A stretch of DNA of 64,000 nucleotides. Source: Oribacterium parvum ACB1 (lineage in GTDB: Bacteria; Bacillota; Clostridia; Lachnospirales; Lachnospiraceae). Shown here piece after piece: positions 35,366 to 45,083 of the stretch (positions within the stretch are counted from its first letter, which is position 1; the number at the start of each line of letters is the position of its first letter). Where the stretch lies: assembly GCF_000238055.2 (NCBI RefSeq), contig NZ_KE148312.1, positions 2,386,038 through 2,450,037 on the forward strand, read 5' to 3'. The notes beneath the pieces were generated by a model, which had not been told where the DNA came from, did no database searches, and saw nothing but the letters and a program-made list of their open reading frames with translations. A program made the position numbers and the translations under genes.

Positions 35366-35806
35366 TTACTCCATAATCCTTTCCATAAGAAGGGCATCTT
35401 CCACAGGGTCCCGATAATATGCCTTCCTTCGGGAAAATGTGCGAAAGCCCGCGCTTTCATATAATTGTATTCCTGCCTGATTTCCTTCTCGAACCTCCAA
35501 GAAGAGTTTCTCCGTTCCTGCAAGCTTAGCAAGCCGCAAGAATTCCGATAAAAGAAGTCTGCCATATCCCCTTCCTCTATACTCTTTCCGAACTGCAATG
35601 CTCTCCAGCTCCCCCTCCGTACCGAGAAGACGCAGGATACCGTAAGCTATAATCTGTTCTTCCTCTACAAGAAGAATCGCCCTATCATATTTTCCGGAAA
35701 TAGCATAACGAAAATCCCTTTCACTATAGGCCATGGAACGAAAAATCTCCCGATCCAAAAGGAGGATTTCCGACAAATCCGCTTCCTCCATCTCTCTAAA
35801 AAACAT
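35366..35806 (-). CDS. rimI: GNAT acetyltransferase, RimI-like (ribosomal protein S18 N-acetylation)
   Basis: A 146-residue GNAT protein. The acetyl-CoA loop is VRKEYRGRGYGRLLL, followed by KLFLEVREGNQAGIQLYESAGF, the motif typical of RimI. Its place between tsaB and rnz next to t6A genes is the usual context in Firmicutes. Substrate assignment to S18 rests on family and context; other GNAT substrates are possible. It starts 14 bases after tsaB. Confidence 0.88.
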   Translation of the reverse strand: MFFREMEEADLSEILLLDREIFRSMAYSERDFRYAISGKYDRAILLVEEEQIIAYGILRLLGTEGELESIAVRKEYRGRGYGRLLLSEFLRLAKLAGTEKLFLEVREGNQAGIQLYESAGFRTFSRRKAYYRDPVEDALLMERIME

Positions 35807-35820
35807 CTTCTTCTCCTATC

Positions 35821-36588
35821 CTAAATAGGATAATTCTTTGCAGAAAGCCGGTCTTCCGTCTTTCCAATTGCTTCCGTGTCCTTTTCTTCTATCACTTGAA
35901 AATCCCTCAGTTCTCCGGCTTCTTTCTGCCTTTCCGCCTGCGGTTTTCGTAAATATTCTAAGCGGAATGCCTCTCTCTCCCCCGAAAGCCATTTCTCTTC
36001 CGTAAGAAAAGCAAGGGAAGAAGCTCTTTGCAGGATAGAGCCTGCATTCGGGAAAATGACATTTTCCGCACCGATTGTACGGAGAATATCTTCTTTAAAT
36101 CGAACCGCTCCGTCTCCCATAAAAATCTGCTTTCCGGGAAGGTTACTTGCATAATCCAAAAGCTCTTCTAAAGAACAGGCTCTTTCCTTATTGATACATT
36201 GCCGCCCTTGGTAGGATGCGGTATAAACCTGCCCTCTTCTTGCATCCAAAAGGACGTGAATCGGCTCAGGCATAAAAGAAAGATTTTCTTTTATCATCTC
36301 TAAGGTACTGATTCCCAAAACCGGAATCTGCCTTGAAAGCGCAAGTCCCTTTCCGGTCGCTGCCGCAATTCGTAAGCCCGTAAAAGAGCCCGGCCCCTTG
36401 GAAATCCCGATTAAATCGATTTCTTCCATGGACAAGCCGCACTGCTTAAGCAAAGAGACACAGGCAGGAAGCAGCGTTTCCGAGTGTGTCTGTCCCAGCT
36501 TTAAATGAAACTCTGCAAGAAGTTCCGAATCCCGAACGATGGCTACGGCGGCAACCTGCCCGGAAGCATCTATCCCTAAACTAATCAT
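35821..36588 (-). CDS. tsaB: TsaB, partner of TsaD in t6A synthesis
   Basis: A 255-residue inactive ASKHA paralogue of TsaD that forms the TsaB-TsaD heterodimer. Features include LGIDASGQVAAVAIV, HSETLLPA, IGISKGPGSFTGLRIA and LLDARRGQVYTASY. The C-terminus runs about 25 residues beyond the usual end. The start codon overlaps the tsaE stop by 4 bases (ATGA), implying tight coupling. Confidence 0.94.
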   Translation of the reverse strand: MISLGIDASGQVAAVAIVRDSELLAEFHLKLGQTHSETLLPACVSLLKQCGLSMEEIDLIGISKGPGSFTGLRIAAATGKGLALSRQIPVLGISTLEMIKENLSFMPEPIHVLLDARRGQVYTASYQGRQCINKERACSLEELLDYASNLPGKQIFMGDGAVRFKEDILRTIGAENVIFPNAGSILQRASSLAFLTEEKWLSGEREAFRLEYLRKPQAERQKEAGELRDFQVIEEKDTEAIGKTEDRLSAKNYPI

Positions 36589-37016
36589 GCTCTTCCCTCT
36601 TCTAAAGTTATTTTCCTATACTCGAAGCCTTTATCCAAATCTTTATCAATGCGTATCCACTTGGCAAAAGAAGGGATTTCTTCCTCAATCCGACTTGCCC
36701 ACTCAATAAGACATACCGCGTCGCCCCCTGTCATTTCCTCGAAACCGATTTCCAAAAGCTCATCGATATCTTCAATTCGATAAACATCAAAGTGATAAAG
36801 CATAAACCTGCCCTGATATTCTTTTACGATATTAAAAGTTGGAGAATCGATTACAGCATCTATACCAAGCCCCTTTGCAAATCCCTTGGCAAATACGGTT
36901 TTTCCCACACCGAGTTCTCCTTCCAGACAGTATATTTCTCCTGCCTTTGCTTTCTTTCCCAGCTCCTCCGCTATTCGAAAGCTCTCTTCTTCACTTCTGC
37001 TTTCCAAGATTCTCAT
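36585..37016 (-). CDS. tsaE: TsaE, ATPase of the t6A complex
   Basis: A 143-residue P-loop ATPase. The Walker A motif is GELGVGKT, followed by SPTFNIVKEY and the LYHFDVYRIEDIDEL block typical of TsaE, with an IEWASRI motif near the C-terminus. It drives turnover of the TsaB-TsaD complex. In-frame ATGs exist upstream to 37055, but GAGGG 5 bases before the ATG at 37016 and family length favour that start. Confidence 0.94.
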   Translation of the reverse strand: MRILESRSEEESFRIAEELGKKAKAGEIYCLEGELGVGKTVFAKGFAKGLGIDAVIDSPTFNIVKEYQGRFMLYHFDVYRIEDIDELLEIGFEEMTGGDAVCLIEWASRIEEEIPSFAKWIRIDKDLDKGFEYRKITLEEGRA

Positions 37017-37145
37017 CTTTTCCCTCTTATCGCAATTCGTACTAATTAGATTCAATGATTTTTTGCAGCAGCACCGTACTGAAGTCTTTTAATAATCCTC
37101 CCCATGAAAACAGGGGCTAAAAAATATGAATTCTGCTTTCATATA

Positions 37146-37198
37146 GGATAGGTCTGAAATTCGGGTATACCCAGATTCCCCTCCTTTCAGACCTATCC
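37146..37198. repeat. Nested inverted repeat between hom and tsaE
   Basis: Perfect 14-base arms (37146-37159, GGATAGGTCTGAAA, and 37185-37198, TTTCAGACCTATCC) enclose a 25-base loop that itself contains the perfect palindrome GGGTATACCC (37163-37172). Neither strand has a T-tract after it, so it is not a standard terminator. It lies 45 bases past the hom stop and 130 bases before tsaE. Confidence 0.85.
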
Positions 37199-37242
37199 CC
37201 GTTAAACGTTATGATTCATTTTTACTTTTATAGCCCTACTAT

Positions 37243-38496
37243 TTATTCTTCCGTCATTCCCTTTATACGAATGAAATGGAAGACTCTTCTTCCTGTTTCT
37301 TCTTCAAACTCCCGCATCCTGGATAAAAAATCTTCTTCAAACAAGACGGTCGAAACAATCGCAAACTCATCCTGTCTGCCTTCCAAAACAATAGGACAAA
37401 GCTCTTCCCCTTCTCCAAGGAAATGCGCCTTAAGCGCTTTCTTGATTCCTTCTGCGGTTCCTTCTATACGAAGAAAGTAGCGGAAAGCGTTGGAACCCAT
37501 GGGTTCAATTTCAATCATTTTCTCAGACCATCCGATTCCCTGAAAATGATCCTTATGTCTTGCTGCCGCAATAATATCGGAAACCACCGCGCTGGCTGTC
37601 GGAAGCTTTCCTGCCCCCTTACCGTAGAGCATAGTATTTCCAAGGCAGTTTCCTACAACACGGATTCCGTTATAGACCCCGTTTACAAAGTAAAGAGGGT
37701 CATCCTTTCCTACCATAATAGGAGCCACATAAGCAAAGTACTTGTCTTCCACCGTTTCTACCGATCCGAGAAGGCGGATATGATAGCCCATCTCTTTGGC
37801 ATAAGACATATCGATATCGGAAATATTTCGGATTCCTTCAGTGTAGATATCCTCGTGACGGCAACGCATTCCCGAAGACATGGAAAGGAGAATCGCTGTC
37901 TTTCTGGAAGTATCAAAGCCGTCTACATCCGCAGACGGATCCTTCTCCGCATATCCGAGACGCTGTGCTTCCTTTAAAGTATCCGCAAAGGTAGAGCCTT
38001 CATCCTTCATTTTACTTAAGATAAAATTACTGGTGCCATTCAAGATACCGGTAATTTCCATCACATTTTCTCCTGCATAGTTGTGGTAGAGGGTACGAAT
38101 AACCGGAATCCCTCCGCCAACCGATGCTTCAAAGTAGAAGTTACATTTGTGTTCCTTTGCCGTACGCACAAGCTTGGAACCGCAGGCATCCACCACTGCC
38201 TTATTGGAGCTGACTACATGTTTTCCCTTTTCCAAACAGCTTTTGATGTATTCGTAAGCCGGATGAATCCCGCCCATTGCCTCTACGACAAGTTCAATCT
38301 CAGGATCATTTTCAATCACGGAAAAATCCGTTGTAATCAGTTCATCGGGAATTCCGGGAATATGCTCCCGACGGGCAAGAATATACTTGATTTCAATCTT
38401 CTCCCCTCCCTTTTTTTCAATTTGCGCTCGATTTAACTCTAAAACTTCCTTCACTCCGGAACCCACTGTTCCGAATCCCATTATGGCAATCTTCAT
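37243..38496 (-). CDS. hom: Homoserine dehydrogenase
   Basis: A 417-residue NAD(P)-dependent enzyme reducing aspartate semialdehyde to homoserine on the way to threonine and methionine. The Rossmann loop is IMGFGTVGSGV. The active-site region SSNKAVVDACG, ILNGTSNFILSKM and GYAEKDPSADVDGFD are intact, including the Lys and Asp residues of the family. A C-terminal ACT-like regulatory segment (about 345-417) suggests feedback control by threonine. The open frame extends to 38520, but GGGG before the ATG at 38496 and the Rossmann start position favour that codon. Confidence 0.95.
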   Translation of the reverse strand: MKIAIMGFGTVGSGVKEVLELNRAQIEKKGGEKIEIKYILARREHIPGIPDELITTDFSVIENDPEIELVVEAMGGIHPAYEYIKSCLEKGKHVVSSNKAVVDACGSKLVRTAKEHKCNFYFEASVGGGIPVIRTLYHNYAGENVMEITGILNGTSNFILSKMKDEGSTFADTLKEAQRLGYAEKDPSADVDGFDTSRKTAILLSMSSGMRCRHEDIYTEGIRNISDIDMSYAKEMGYHIRLLGSVETVEDKYFAYVAPIMVGKDDPLYFVNGVYNGIRVVGNCLGNTMLYGKGAGKLPTASAVVSDIIAAARHKDHFQGIGWSEKMIEIEPMGSNAFRYFLRIEGTAEGIKKALKAHFLGEGEELCPIVLEGRQDEFAIVSTVLFEEDFLSRMREFEEETGRRVFHFIRIKGMTEE

Positions 38497-38640
38497 GCCT
38501 TTCCCCTTTCCTCCGTACATTTCCTTTTGTTTTCTCTTTTGCAGCTTATTTTTATGTCTTGTTTTTTCTGTCTAATTCTTTTCTATAATTTTTTTCATCA
38601 CTTAGAGCCACGATTCTTCCGGTCCATTTCGGTAATTATT

Positions 38641-39777
38641 TTAGTCATTTCCGGCAACTTTTCTATCCGGACAGCCCAGCTGCATCCACTTTAGATATGC
38701 TGTAATGAAGCGATCGATATCTCCATCCAGTACCGCATCGGTATTTCCTGTTTCTTCTCCGGTACGAAGATCCTTGACCATCCTATAGGGCTGTAAAACA
38801 TAGGAACGAATCTGAGAACCCCAGCCGTTATCCTTTACCTCTCCACGGATGCCGGCAAGCTTTGCCTCCTGCTCTTCTTTTTCTTTCAGATAAAGCTTGG
38901 TCTTCAGCATCTGCATCGCCTTATTTTTATTCTGTAACTGAGAACGTTCTTCCTGGCAGGCCACCACGATTCCTGTCGGAATATGGATTAAACGCACTGC
39001 GGAAGAAGTTTTGTTAATATGCTGTCCACCTGCACCGGAAGCACGGAAAACCTCCATTTTGATGTCCTCTTCCCGAACTTCGATATCGATTTCCGTTTCA
39101 ATATCCGGCATAACGTCACAGGAGACGAAGGAGGTCTGTCTCTTTCCCTGCGCATTAAAAGGCGATATTCGAACCAAACGATGAATTCCCGCCTCGGAAC
39201 GAAGGTAACCATAGGCATACTGCCCCACCACTTCCATGGTAACAGACTTAATTCCGGCCTCATCTCCATCCAGATAATCGAGGATTTTTACAGAAAATCC
39301 GTGTCGCTCCGCCCAACGGATATACATTCGGTAAAGAATACCCGCCCAGTCATTTGCCTCCGTACCGCCCGCACCGGCATTTAAACGCAGGATGACGTTC
39401 ATACTGTCGTATTCTCCGGAAAGAAGGAGGGTAGTGTTCATATTTTCCAAGTCTTCCGAAAATTGACTCAGCATTTCCCGAATCTCCGGAATCACGGACT
39501 CGTCCCCTTCTTCCTTCCCCATCTGAATCAGGGCATCAATGTCCTCGTAGCTTGTTTTCAACTGATAAAAGCTCTCCGCCTCATCCTTCAGATGTCTTAC
39601 TTCCGTGGATAAACGATTCGCCTTCTCCGCATCCGACCAAAAGTCGGGCTCTTCCATCATGCGATCCAGCTCCGCTATTCTTTTTTGTTTATTTTCCAAG
39701 TCCAGAGCCTGCTCTAAGGCTTTAAGCGGCTCCGTTTTTGTATTTAGCTCCGTCTTAAATTGATCAAATTCAATCAT
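38641..39777 (-). CDS. prfB: Peptide chain release factor 2 (no programmed frameshift)
   Basis: A 378-residue factor that terminates translation at UGA and UAA. The GGQ loop is SGAGGQHINKT. The N-terminal helical domain is complete. In many bacteria the gene needs a +1 frameshift at an in-frame UGA near codon 25 for autoregulation. Here the frame is continuous through that region (LEQALDLENKQKR) with no UGA. GGAAGGAG 7 bases before the ATG at 39777 fixes the start; an upstream in-frame ATG at 39798 lacks support. secA precedes it on the same strand, as is common. Confidence 0.96.
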   Translation of the reverse strand: MIEFDQFKTELNTKTEPLKALEQALDLENKQKRIAELDRMMEEPDFWSDAEKANRLSTEVRHLKDEAESFYQLKTSYEDIDALIQMGKEEGDESVIPEIREMLSQFSEDLENMNTTLLLSGEYDSMNVILRLNAGAGGTEANDWAGILYRMYIRWAERHGFSVKILDYLDGDEAGIKSVTMEVVGQYAYGYLRSEAGIHRLVRISPFNAQGKRQTSFVSCDVMPDIETEIDIEVREEDIKMEVFRASGAGGQHINKTSSAVRLIHIPTGIVVACQEERSQLQNKNKAMQMLKTKLYLKEKEEQEAKLAGIRGEVKDNGWGSQIRSYVLQPYRMVKDLRTGEETGNTDAVLDGDIDRFITAYLKWMQLGCPDRKVAGND

Positions 39778-39910
39778 AGAGGCTCCTTCCTTTCTCATAA
39801 TCCTTGCCTAAATTCCCTTTAAGAAAGGAGAAAAGATTCCTTCTCAAAGACAAAACACAGCCTTTCAGAACCACTTTCTTCCCCTCTCTTTAGTGATGTC
39901 GAAAATCATT

Positions 39911-42499
39911 CTACTGCTCTTTTTGATAAATGCTTTGTCCGTGGCAGTTCTTGTACTTCTTACCTGATCCGCAGGGACAGGGATCGTTCGGATAAATCTT
40001 TCTTCCCTCTCTCATCTTCGGTGTTCTTACCGCGGATTCGTCACGGTTTGTCGCCAGAGGCTTTGCCACCTGCTCTCTTTCCACCTTCTGTTCCAGCTTA
40101 ATCTGGTAAAGCACTCTCACTGTTTCTTCCTGAATGCTTCTCATCATCTCCTGGAACATCTCATAGCCGGCAATCTTGTACTCTACAAGCGGATCCTTCT
40201 GCCCATAAGCCTGCAGTCCGATTCCGTCACGAAGGATATCCATGTCATCGATGTGACTCATCCACTTCTGGTCCATAACCTTTAAGAGAATAACGCGCTC
40301 CGCCTCTCTCATCTGCTCCGGATTCGGGAACTCCGCTTCCTTTTCTTCATAAAGGCGGATTGCCCTTTCCTTTAGCTTCTGCGCAAGCTCATCTCTGGTC
40401 ATATGCGCGAATTCTTCCTCCGTAAAATTCAGCTTGCCTAAAGGAATAATCTGCATCAAGGTATCGTTTAAGCCCTGGAAATCCCAGTCCTTCGGACTAT
40501 CGCTGTCCACGATGTTCTCATTGACATAGAAATCAACGATGTCCGTGATAAAGCGGGTAATGAGCGGACGCATATTGTCTCCTTCAAGAACCTTCTCTCT
40601 TTCCGCATAAACCACATCTCTTTGGTCGTTGTTTACTTCATCATATTTCAGAAGATTCTCACGGATACCGTAGTTGTTTAACTCAATCTTCTCCTGTGCC
40701 TTTTCAATCGCATTGGAAAGCATCTTGTGATGAATCTGCTCTCCATCGGGAACGCCCAGAGCCTCAAACATGCCCATCAGACGCTCGGAACCGAAGAGAC
40801 GCATCAGATCATCTTCCAAGGAAATGAAGAACTGGGACTGTCCGGGATCTCCCTGTCTTCCCGCACGACCGCGAAGCTGGTTATCAATACGTCTGGACTC
40901 ATGTCTCTCCGTACCCACAATATGAAGACCGCCCGCTGCTCTTGCTTCCTCATCCAGCTTAATATCGGTACCACGGCCGGCCATGTTGGTCGCAATGGTT
41001 ACCGCACCGTGCACACCGGCTTCCGCAACAATCGCCGCTTCCTGCTCATGAAACTTTGCATTTAAAACATTGTGCTTAATTCCGCGTCTCTTTAACATGC
41101 CGGAAAGAAGCTCGGAAGTCTCGATGGCAATCGTACCCACCAGCACCGGAGCGCCGGTCTCATGAATCGCTTCAATCTCATCCACAACCGCCTGGAACTT
41201 CTCTTTCTTGGACTTATATACCGCGTCATCCAAGTCCACTCTCTGCACCGGTCTGTTGGTCGGAATCTGAATAACGTCCATGGAGTAAATGTTTCTGAAC
41301 TCCTTCTCCTCCGTCTGTGCCGTACCGGTCATTCCGGCCTTTTTCTTGAATTTGTTAAAGAAGTTCTGGAAGGTAATGGTTGCCAGCGTTCTGGACTCTC
41401 TCTTTACCTTCACATGTTCCTTCGCTTCTATCGCCTGATGCAGTCCGTCAGAATACCGTCTTCCGTTCATAATACGGCCGGTAAACTCATCGACAATCAA
41501 AACCTCATCATCCTTTACGACATAATCCACATCCCTCTGCATAAGGTTATTTGCCCGAAGAGCAAGGATGATATTGTGCTGAATCTCGAGGTTTTCCGCA
41601 TCTGCAAGGTTATTGATATGAAAATACTTTTCTACTTTTTCTACACCCTGCTGGGTAAGGTTTACGGTTTTTTCCTTCTCATTTACAATAAAGTCTCCAC
41701 TCTCCTCGATTTCCTCTCCTAAGATGGCATTAATCTTGGAAAACTCGGCAGACTCCTCTCCCCTTTCTAGCTGTCTTGCCAAGATATCGCAAAGTTCATA
41801 GAGCTTCGTAGACTTCCCGGACTGTCCGGAAATAATAAGCGGAGTTCTTGCCTCATCGATCAAAACAGAGTCCACCTCGTCGATGATACAGTAGTTCAAG
41901 CCTCGTAATACCTGCTGATTCTTGTATATCGCCATATTGTCACGAAGATAGTCGAAGCCGAGCTCGTTATTCGTCACATAGGTAATGTCACAGGCGTAAG
42001 CAGCCTGACGCTCTTCAGTAGACATCTCATTTAGAACCGTTCCTACAGTAAGGCCAAGGAAACGGTGAACCTGCCCCATCCAATCCGAGTCACGCTTTGC
42101 AAGGTAATCGTTAACCGTAACAATGTGTACCCCTTCACCGGCCAAAGCATTGAGATAAGCCGGACAGGTCGAAACCAAGGTCTTTCCTTCACCGGTTCTC
42201 ATCTCGGCAATTCTACCCTGGTGTAAAACTACTCCACCGATAAGCTGCACCTTAAAATGCTCCATGCCGAGCACTCTCTTTGCCGCTTCTCTAACCGTTG
42301 CGTAGGCTTCCGGAAGAATATCATCCAATGTTTCCCCCGCGGAAAGCCTTTCCTTAAACTTTCCTGTCTGGGCTTTTAAATCCTCATCAGACATTGCCGC
42401 CATCGTTCCCTGTAAAGAAAGGATTTTATCCACCTTCGGTTCTATCAGTTTCAATTCTCTACTCGAATGTGTCCCAAATATCTTTTCAAAAAGCTTCAT
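39911..42499 (-). CDS. secA: Preprotein translocase ATPase SecA
   Basis: An 862-residue motor that pushes unfolded proteins through SecYEG at the inner membrane face. The Walker A motif is MRTGEGKTL. The DEAD-like box is [35 protein letters not shown] is helicase motif VI. The C-terminal zinc-binding tail [14 protein letters not shown], which binds SecB or ribosomes, is present. The start is the ATG at 42499 after AAGGAG; an upstream in-frame extension lacks family similarity. Clients in this window include the adhesin, HtrA, the esterase and the sugar-binding lipoprotein. Confidence 0.97.
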   Translation of the reverse strand: MKLFEKIFGTHSSRELKLIEPKVDKILSLQGTMAAMSDEDLKAQTGKFKERLSAGETLDDILPEAYATVREAAKRVLGMEHFKVQLIGGVVLHQGRIAEMRTGEGKTLVSTCPAYLNALAGEGVHIVTVNDYLAKRDSDWMGQVHRFLGLTVGTVLNEMSTEERQAAYACDITYVTNNELGFDYLRDNMAIYKNQQVLRGLNYCIIDEVDSVLIDEARTPLIISGQSGKSTKLYELCDILARQLERGEESAEFSKINAILGEEIEESGDFIVNEKEKTVNLTQQGVEKVEKYFHINNLADAENLEIQHNIILALRANNLMQRDVDYVVKDDEVLIVDEFTGRIMNGRRYSDGLHQAIEAKEHVKVKRESRTLATITFQNFFNKFKKKAGMTGTAQTEEKEFRNIYSMDVIQIPTNRPVQRVDLDDAVYKSKKEKFQAVVDEIEAIHETGAPVLVGTIAIETSELLSGMLKRRGIKHNVLNAKFHEQEAAIVAEAGVHGAVTIATNMAGRGTDIKLDEEARAAGGLHIVGTERHESRRIDNQLRGRAGRQGDPGQSQFFISLEDDLMRLFGSERLMGMFEALGVPDGEQIHHKMLSNAIEKAQEKIELNNYGIRENLLKYDEVNNDQRDVVYAEREKVLEGDNMRPLITRFITDIVDFYVNENIVDSDSPKDWDFQGLNDTLMQIIPLGKLNFTEEEFAHMTRDELAQKLKERAIRLYEEKEAEFPNPEQMREAERVILLKVMDQKWMSHIDDMDILRDGIGLQAYGQKDPLVEYKIAGYEMFQEMMRSIQEETVRVLYQIKLEQKVEREQVAKPLATNRDESAVRTPKMREGRKIYPNDPCPCGSGKKYKNCHGQSIYQKEQ

Positions 42500-42822
42500 T
42501 CTTATATGCTCCTTCTCCATACAGCAGTAGTATGGCATTTTATAAATCTATAACTCATAGATTCTACCATTAGTCCCCGCCTTTATCAAGGAAGAAGCCA
42601 TGAAAATACTGTGAAATCCCACGCAAAAAGTTCAAGCTTTTCAGGCTTGATTGTATTTTCCTTTTTTCAACACCTCATCCATGAATATTTTGTGAAAAAT
42701 ATCTTTATTTTATGGATTTCGCTTTCTTTCTTTATAGAAAATGCTATACTGAAAGCAGGAAGAATCTTCCCTTGCAATACAGGGACTTACTTCTGAAAAA
42801 CAAAGAAAGGAAGGATTCGATT
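42500..42822. other. Divergent promoter region of secA and hpf (323 bp)
   Basis: No gene is visible in this AT-rich stretch. It separates the divergent secA and hpf genes and holds the hpf promoter (below). A small inverted repeat (CAAGC and GCTTG, about 42632-42650) is present. A secA promoter is not clear. Confidence 0.55.
42742..42750 (+). promoter_or_regulatory. Extended -10 promoter of hpf
   Basis: TGCTATACT is an extended -10 element (TG-N-TATACT). No good -35 box is seen upstream, as is usual for extended -10 promoters. The start codon is 72 bases downstream. Confidence 0.5.
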
Positions 42823-43350
42823 ATGAAATTTAGCATTACAGGAAGAACCATTAGTTTGACAGAGGGTTTGAAAAATATGGTGGAGAAAAAACTTGGAAAG
42901 TTAGATAAGTTTTTTCAGGCTGACACACCTTGTAATGTAACTCTTTCTACGCAGAAGGATATGCAGAAAATCGAAGTGACCATTCCCGTGAAAGGTAGTG
43001 TGATCCGCGCTGAGGAGTCTACCGAGGACATGTACCAGTCCATTGACCTTGTAGTGGACGTTCTAGAAAGACAGATCAGAAAATATAAGGATAAGCTGAT
43101 TGCCAAGCACCAGTCCTCCTCCTTTACAGCAGCGTTTCTGGAGGAAGCCGCTGAATATGACGAGGAAGAAATCAAGATTGTACGTACAAAACAGATTGAC
43201 TTAAAGCCCATGACTCCGGAAGAGGCCTGCCTACAGATGGAACTCTTAGGACATAGCTTCTTCGTATTCTTAAACGGAGACAGCGGAAAGGTCAATGTTG
43301 TATATAAAAGAAAGACAAAGAGCTACGGTTTAATTGAACCGGAAGAATAA
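42823..43350 (+). CDS. hpf: Ribosome hibernation promoting factor, long form
   Basis: A 175-residue long-type HPF. The N-terminal YfiA-like domain (residues 1-100; MKFSITGRTISLTEGLKNMV) binds the decoding centre. The C-terminal domain (about 118-175; MTPEEACLQMELLGHSFFVF and KVNVVYKRK) dimerises 70S ribosomes into 100S in Firmicutes. The open frame begins at 42712, but AAGGAAGGA just before the ATG at 42823 fixes the start. It is the only plus-strand gene between mprF and the right window edge, and a strong terminator follows. Confidence 0.96.
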   Translation: MKFSITGRTISLTEGLKNMVEKKLGKLDKFFQADTPCNVTLSTQKDMQKIEVTIPVKGSVIRAEESTEDMYQSIDLVVDVLERQIRKYKDKLIAKHQSSSFTAAFLEEAAEYDEEEIKIVRTKQIDLKPMTPEEACLQMELLGHSFFVFLNGDSGKVNVVYKRKTKSYGLIEPEE

Positions 43351-43390
43351 ACGGAAACATAAACCGGCCTCACTATAGCCGGTATAGTGA

Positions 43391-43438
43391 AGAGGCGGTT
43401 CCGAAAAACGATCGGAACCGCCTCTTTATTTTTTCTTA
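43391..43438 (+). terminator. Strong terminator of hpf
   Basis: AGAGGCGGTTCCG (43391-43403) pairs with CGGAACCGCCTCT (43413-43425), a 13-bp stem, followed by TTATTTTTT. It may also serve the convergent polymerase gene. Just upstream (43363-43389) lie two overlapping alternative hairpins, discussed in the findings. Confidence 0.92.
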
Positions 43439-43446
43439 TTCCTTGC

Positions 43447-45081
43447 TTATTTCACCTTTCCTATTGCTCTCACCTTTTCTCCAAGTCCCATGAAGGACAG
43501 GATAAAGATGACAGGCAAAACCATCGGCACCGCTATATTGATGACTGCCTGCGAAACATAGCAAAGAAGGCAGAGCCCTGCAGCAAAAGGAAATACCCTT
43601 TCCGAGAAATCCCCCTCTTCTCCCCTGTCATTCTTCGTAAAAAGAGTTTTGAAGGAGGAGAGAAGTAAGGAAAGATAGGAAATCAGGCCTATAACCCCTA
43701 TCGTCAGTAAAAGGTTCAGATATTCATTATGAATGTTGTCAATGGCCTGATAATGGCTTTGCGAAATCGCAACCTTATAATTGTCATTTGTCAGCATAAG
43801 GTATCCGTCCGGTCCGTACCCAAGGAGAACCTGAGAGAAGGGCATCTTTTTTGTAAGATAATTTAAGCCCATCTTCCAGATAAAGCCGCGTCCGGATCCC
43901 CAGCTATCATCAAAGCGAAAATAATTACTGTAATTTTCTAAAAAAGACAAACGATGCGAGACATTGGCATCATAAAAAACAAAAACTACGGCAAAAAGAA
44001 TCAGCACCACAATCAGGAAATAGATGGGTTTCAGTACCTTTTCGATTCTTTCTTCCTTTAGCTTTACAACAAGCAGTTTGATGATTCCCAAAACCGCGAT
44101 AGCCAGGAAAGGAACCGTAGTGAATCCCAGCTGAAGAAAAAATCCCTTGTCGCCATATTGATAGGAACTGTTTGCTTTAGGAATGAAAAAGGTAGCCAAC
44201 TTCATCACAAGAAAAAAAGCAATATATAAATCTATGCAATTTAACAGACGTTCTTTTTTTCCAAAACAGAAAAAAGGCAAGGCAAGAAATAGTACAAAAA
44301 GAGCAAATACAACGTTGTCACTCATTCCGTAGAAAGCCGCAAGAAGGGTAAAGGCATACATAAGCAGGAAAAGAAGGCTCCACTTCCCCTGCTTTTCTCC
44401 TATGAAAAGTCCCGCAAAAAGCCCGGTATAACTAATCATCAGAGAGGTATAGCCATTAATATTTCCTATTCCGCCTGCAAAAGATGCCTTAAGATAATCC
44501 GCTTCCACTAAATCAAAAAAATGAAATAGATTCATCCAAAAGAAATCACTGATACCCCAAGCTGCCTGTAAAGCGATAGAAATAGATAGAAAAAGAAGAT
44601 GGATTTTCTTAAATCGGTAAAATCGGCTTACAAAAAAATAAGCAAAGAAAAGCAATAACCAAGTAAAGCTTCCCATATATCTGCCCGTGCTTCCCCACCA
44701 GGTTTCATAAATATAGCCGGAATGAATCATGGAAATCAAAAAAATAAGAATAAGAAAGAAAAAGGGAATATCCGTAGCCAAAAAAGGCTTTTTCTTCCCT
44801 TCCTCTTCTCGAATGAACAAGGAAAAATAAAGCGGCTTCCTCATCCCGTTCTTTAGGGTAAGAGCATGCAAAAGAAGAAAAGCAAGCATAATAACCGTAT
44901 ACGCCAGGGTCAAAACCCAAAAAAACTTAAACTTTACCTGCAAAATATCATAATACCCGTCATGTATGTATAAGGGATAAATCAAGAGGATTATGGCAAG
45001 GTAAATCATACTGATTCCCCCACCAATCTTATAAAAGTCCTTCTCGACTTTAGCCTTTTCTCGTTCTAAAAGCTGTTCCAT
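43447..45081 (-). CDS. O-antigen ligase/polymerase-like membrane protein
   Basis: A 544-residue polytopic membrane protein with about a dozen hydrophobic segments, the first at about residue 25. A large extracytoplasmic loop near residues 390-460 contains GYGPDGYLML and an IHNEYLNLLLTIGVIGL motif. That His/Glu-rich signature is characteristic of the O-antigen ligase (Wzy_C) family. In Gram-positives such proteins polymerise or transfer surface polysaccharides, for which the LCP and sugar-transferase genes upstream fit. Exact reaction unknown. GGAGAG 5 bases before the ATG lies inside the last unit of five 37-bp repeats. Confidence 0.82.
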   Translation of the reverse strand: MEQLLEREKAKVEKDFYKIGGGISMIYLAIILLIYPLYIHDGYYDILQVKFKFFWVLTLAYTVIMLAFLLLHALTLKNGMRKPLYFSLFIREEEGKKKPFLATDIPFFFLILIFLISMIHSGYIYETWWGSTGRYMGSFTWLLLFFAYFFVSRFYRFKKIHLLFLSISIALQAAWGISDFFWMNLFHFFDLVEADYLKASFAGGIGNINGYTSLMISYTGLFAGLFIGEKQGKWSLLFLLMYAFTLLAAFYGMSDNVVFALFVLFLALPFFCFGKKERLLNCIDLYIAFFLVMKLATFFIPKANSSYQYGDKGFFLQLGFTTVPFLAIAVLGIIKLLVVKLKEERIEKVLKPIYFLIVVLILFAVVFVFYDANVSHRLSFLENYSNYFRFDDSWGSGRGFIWKMGLNYLTKKMPFSQVLLGYGPDGYLMLTNDNYKVAISQSHYQAIDNIHNEYLNLLLTIGVIGLISYLSLLLSSFKTLFTKNDRGEEGDFSERVFPFAAGLCLLCYVSQAVINIAVPMVLPVIFILSFMGLGEKVRAIGKVK

Positions 45082-45083
45082 AT

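Noticed and set aside
37146..37198. Rho-independent terminator of hom
   Set aside because: The stem is long and perfect but no T-tract follows on the minus strand, and the loop is 25 bases with its own palindrome.
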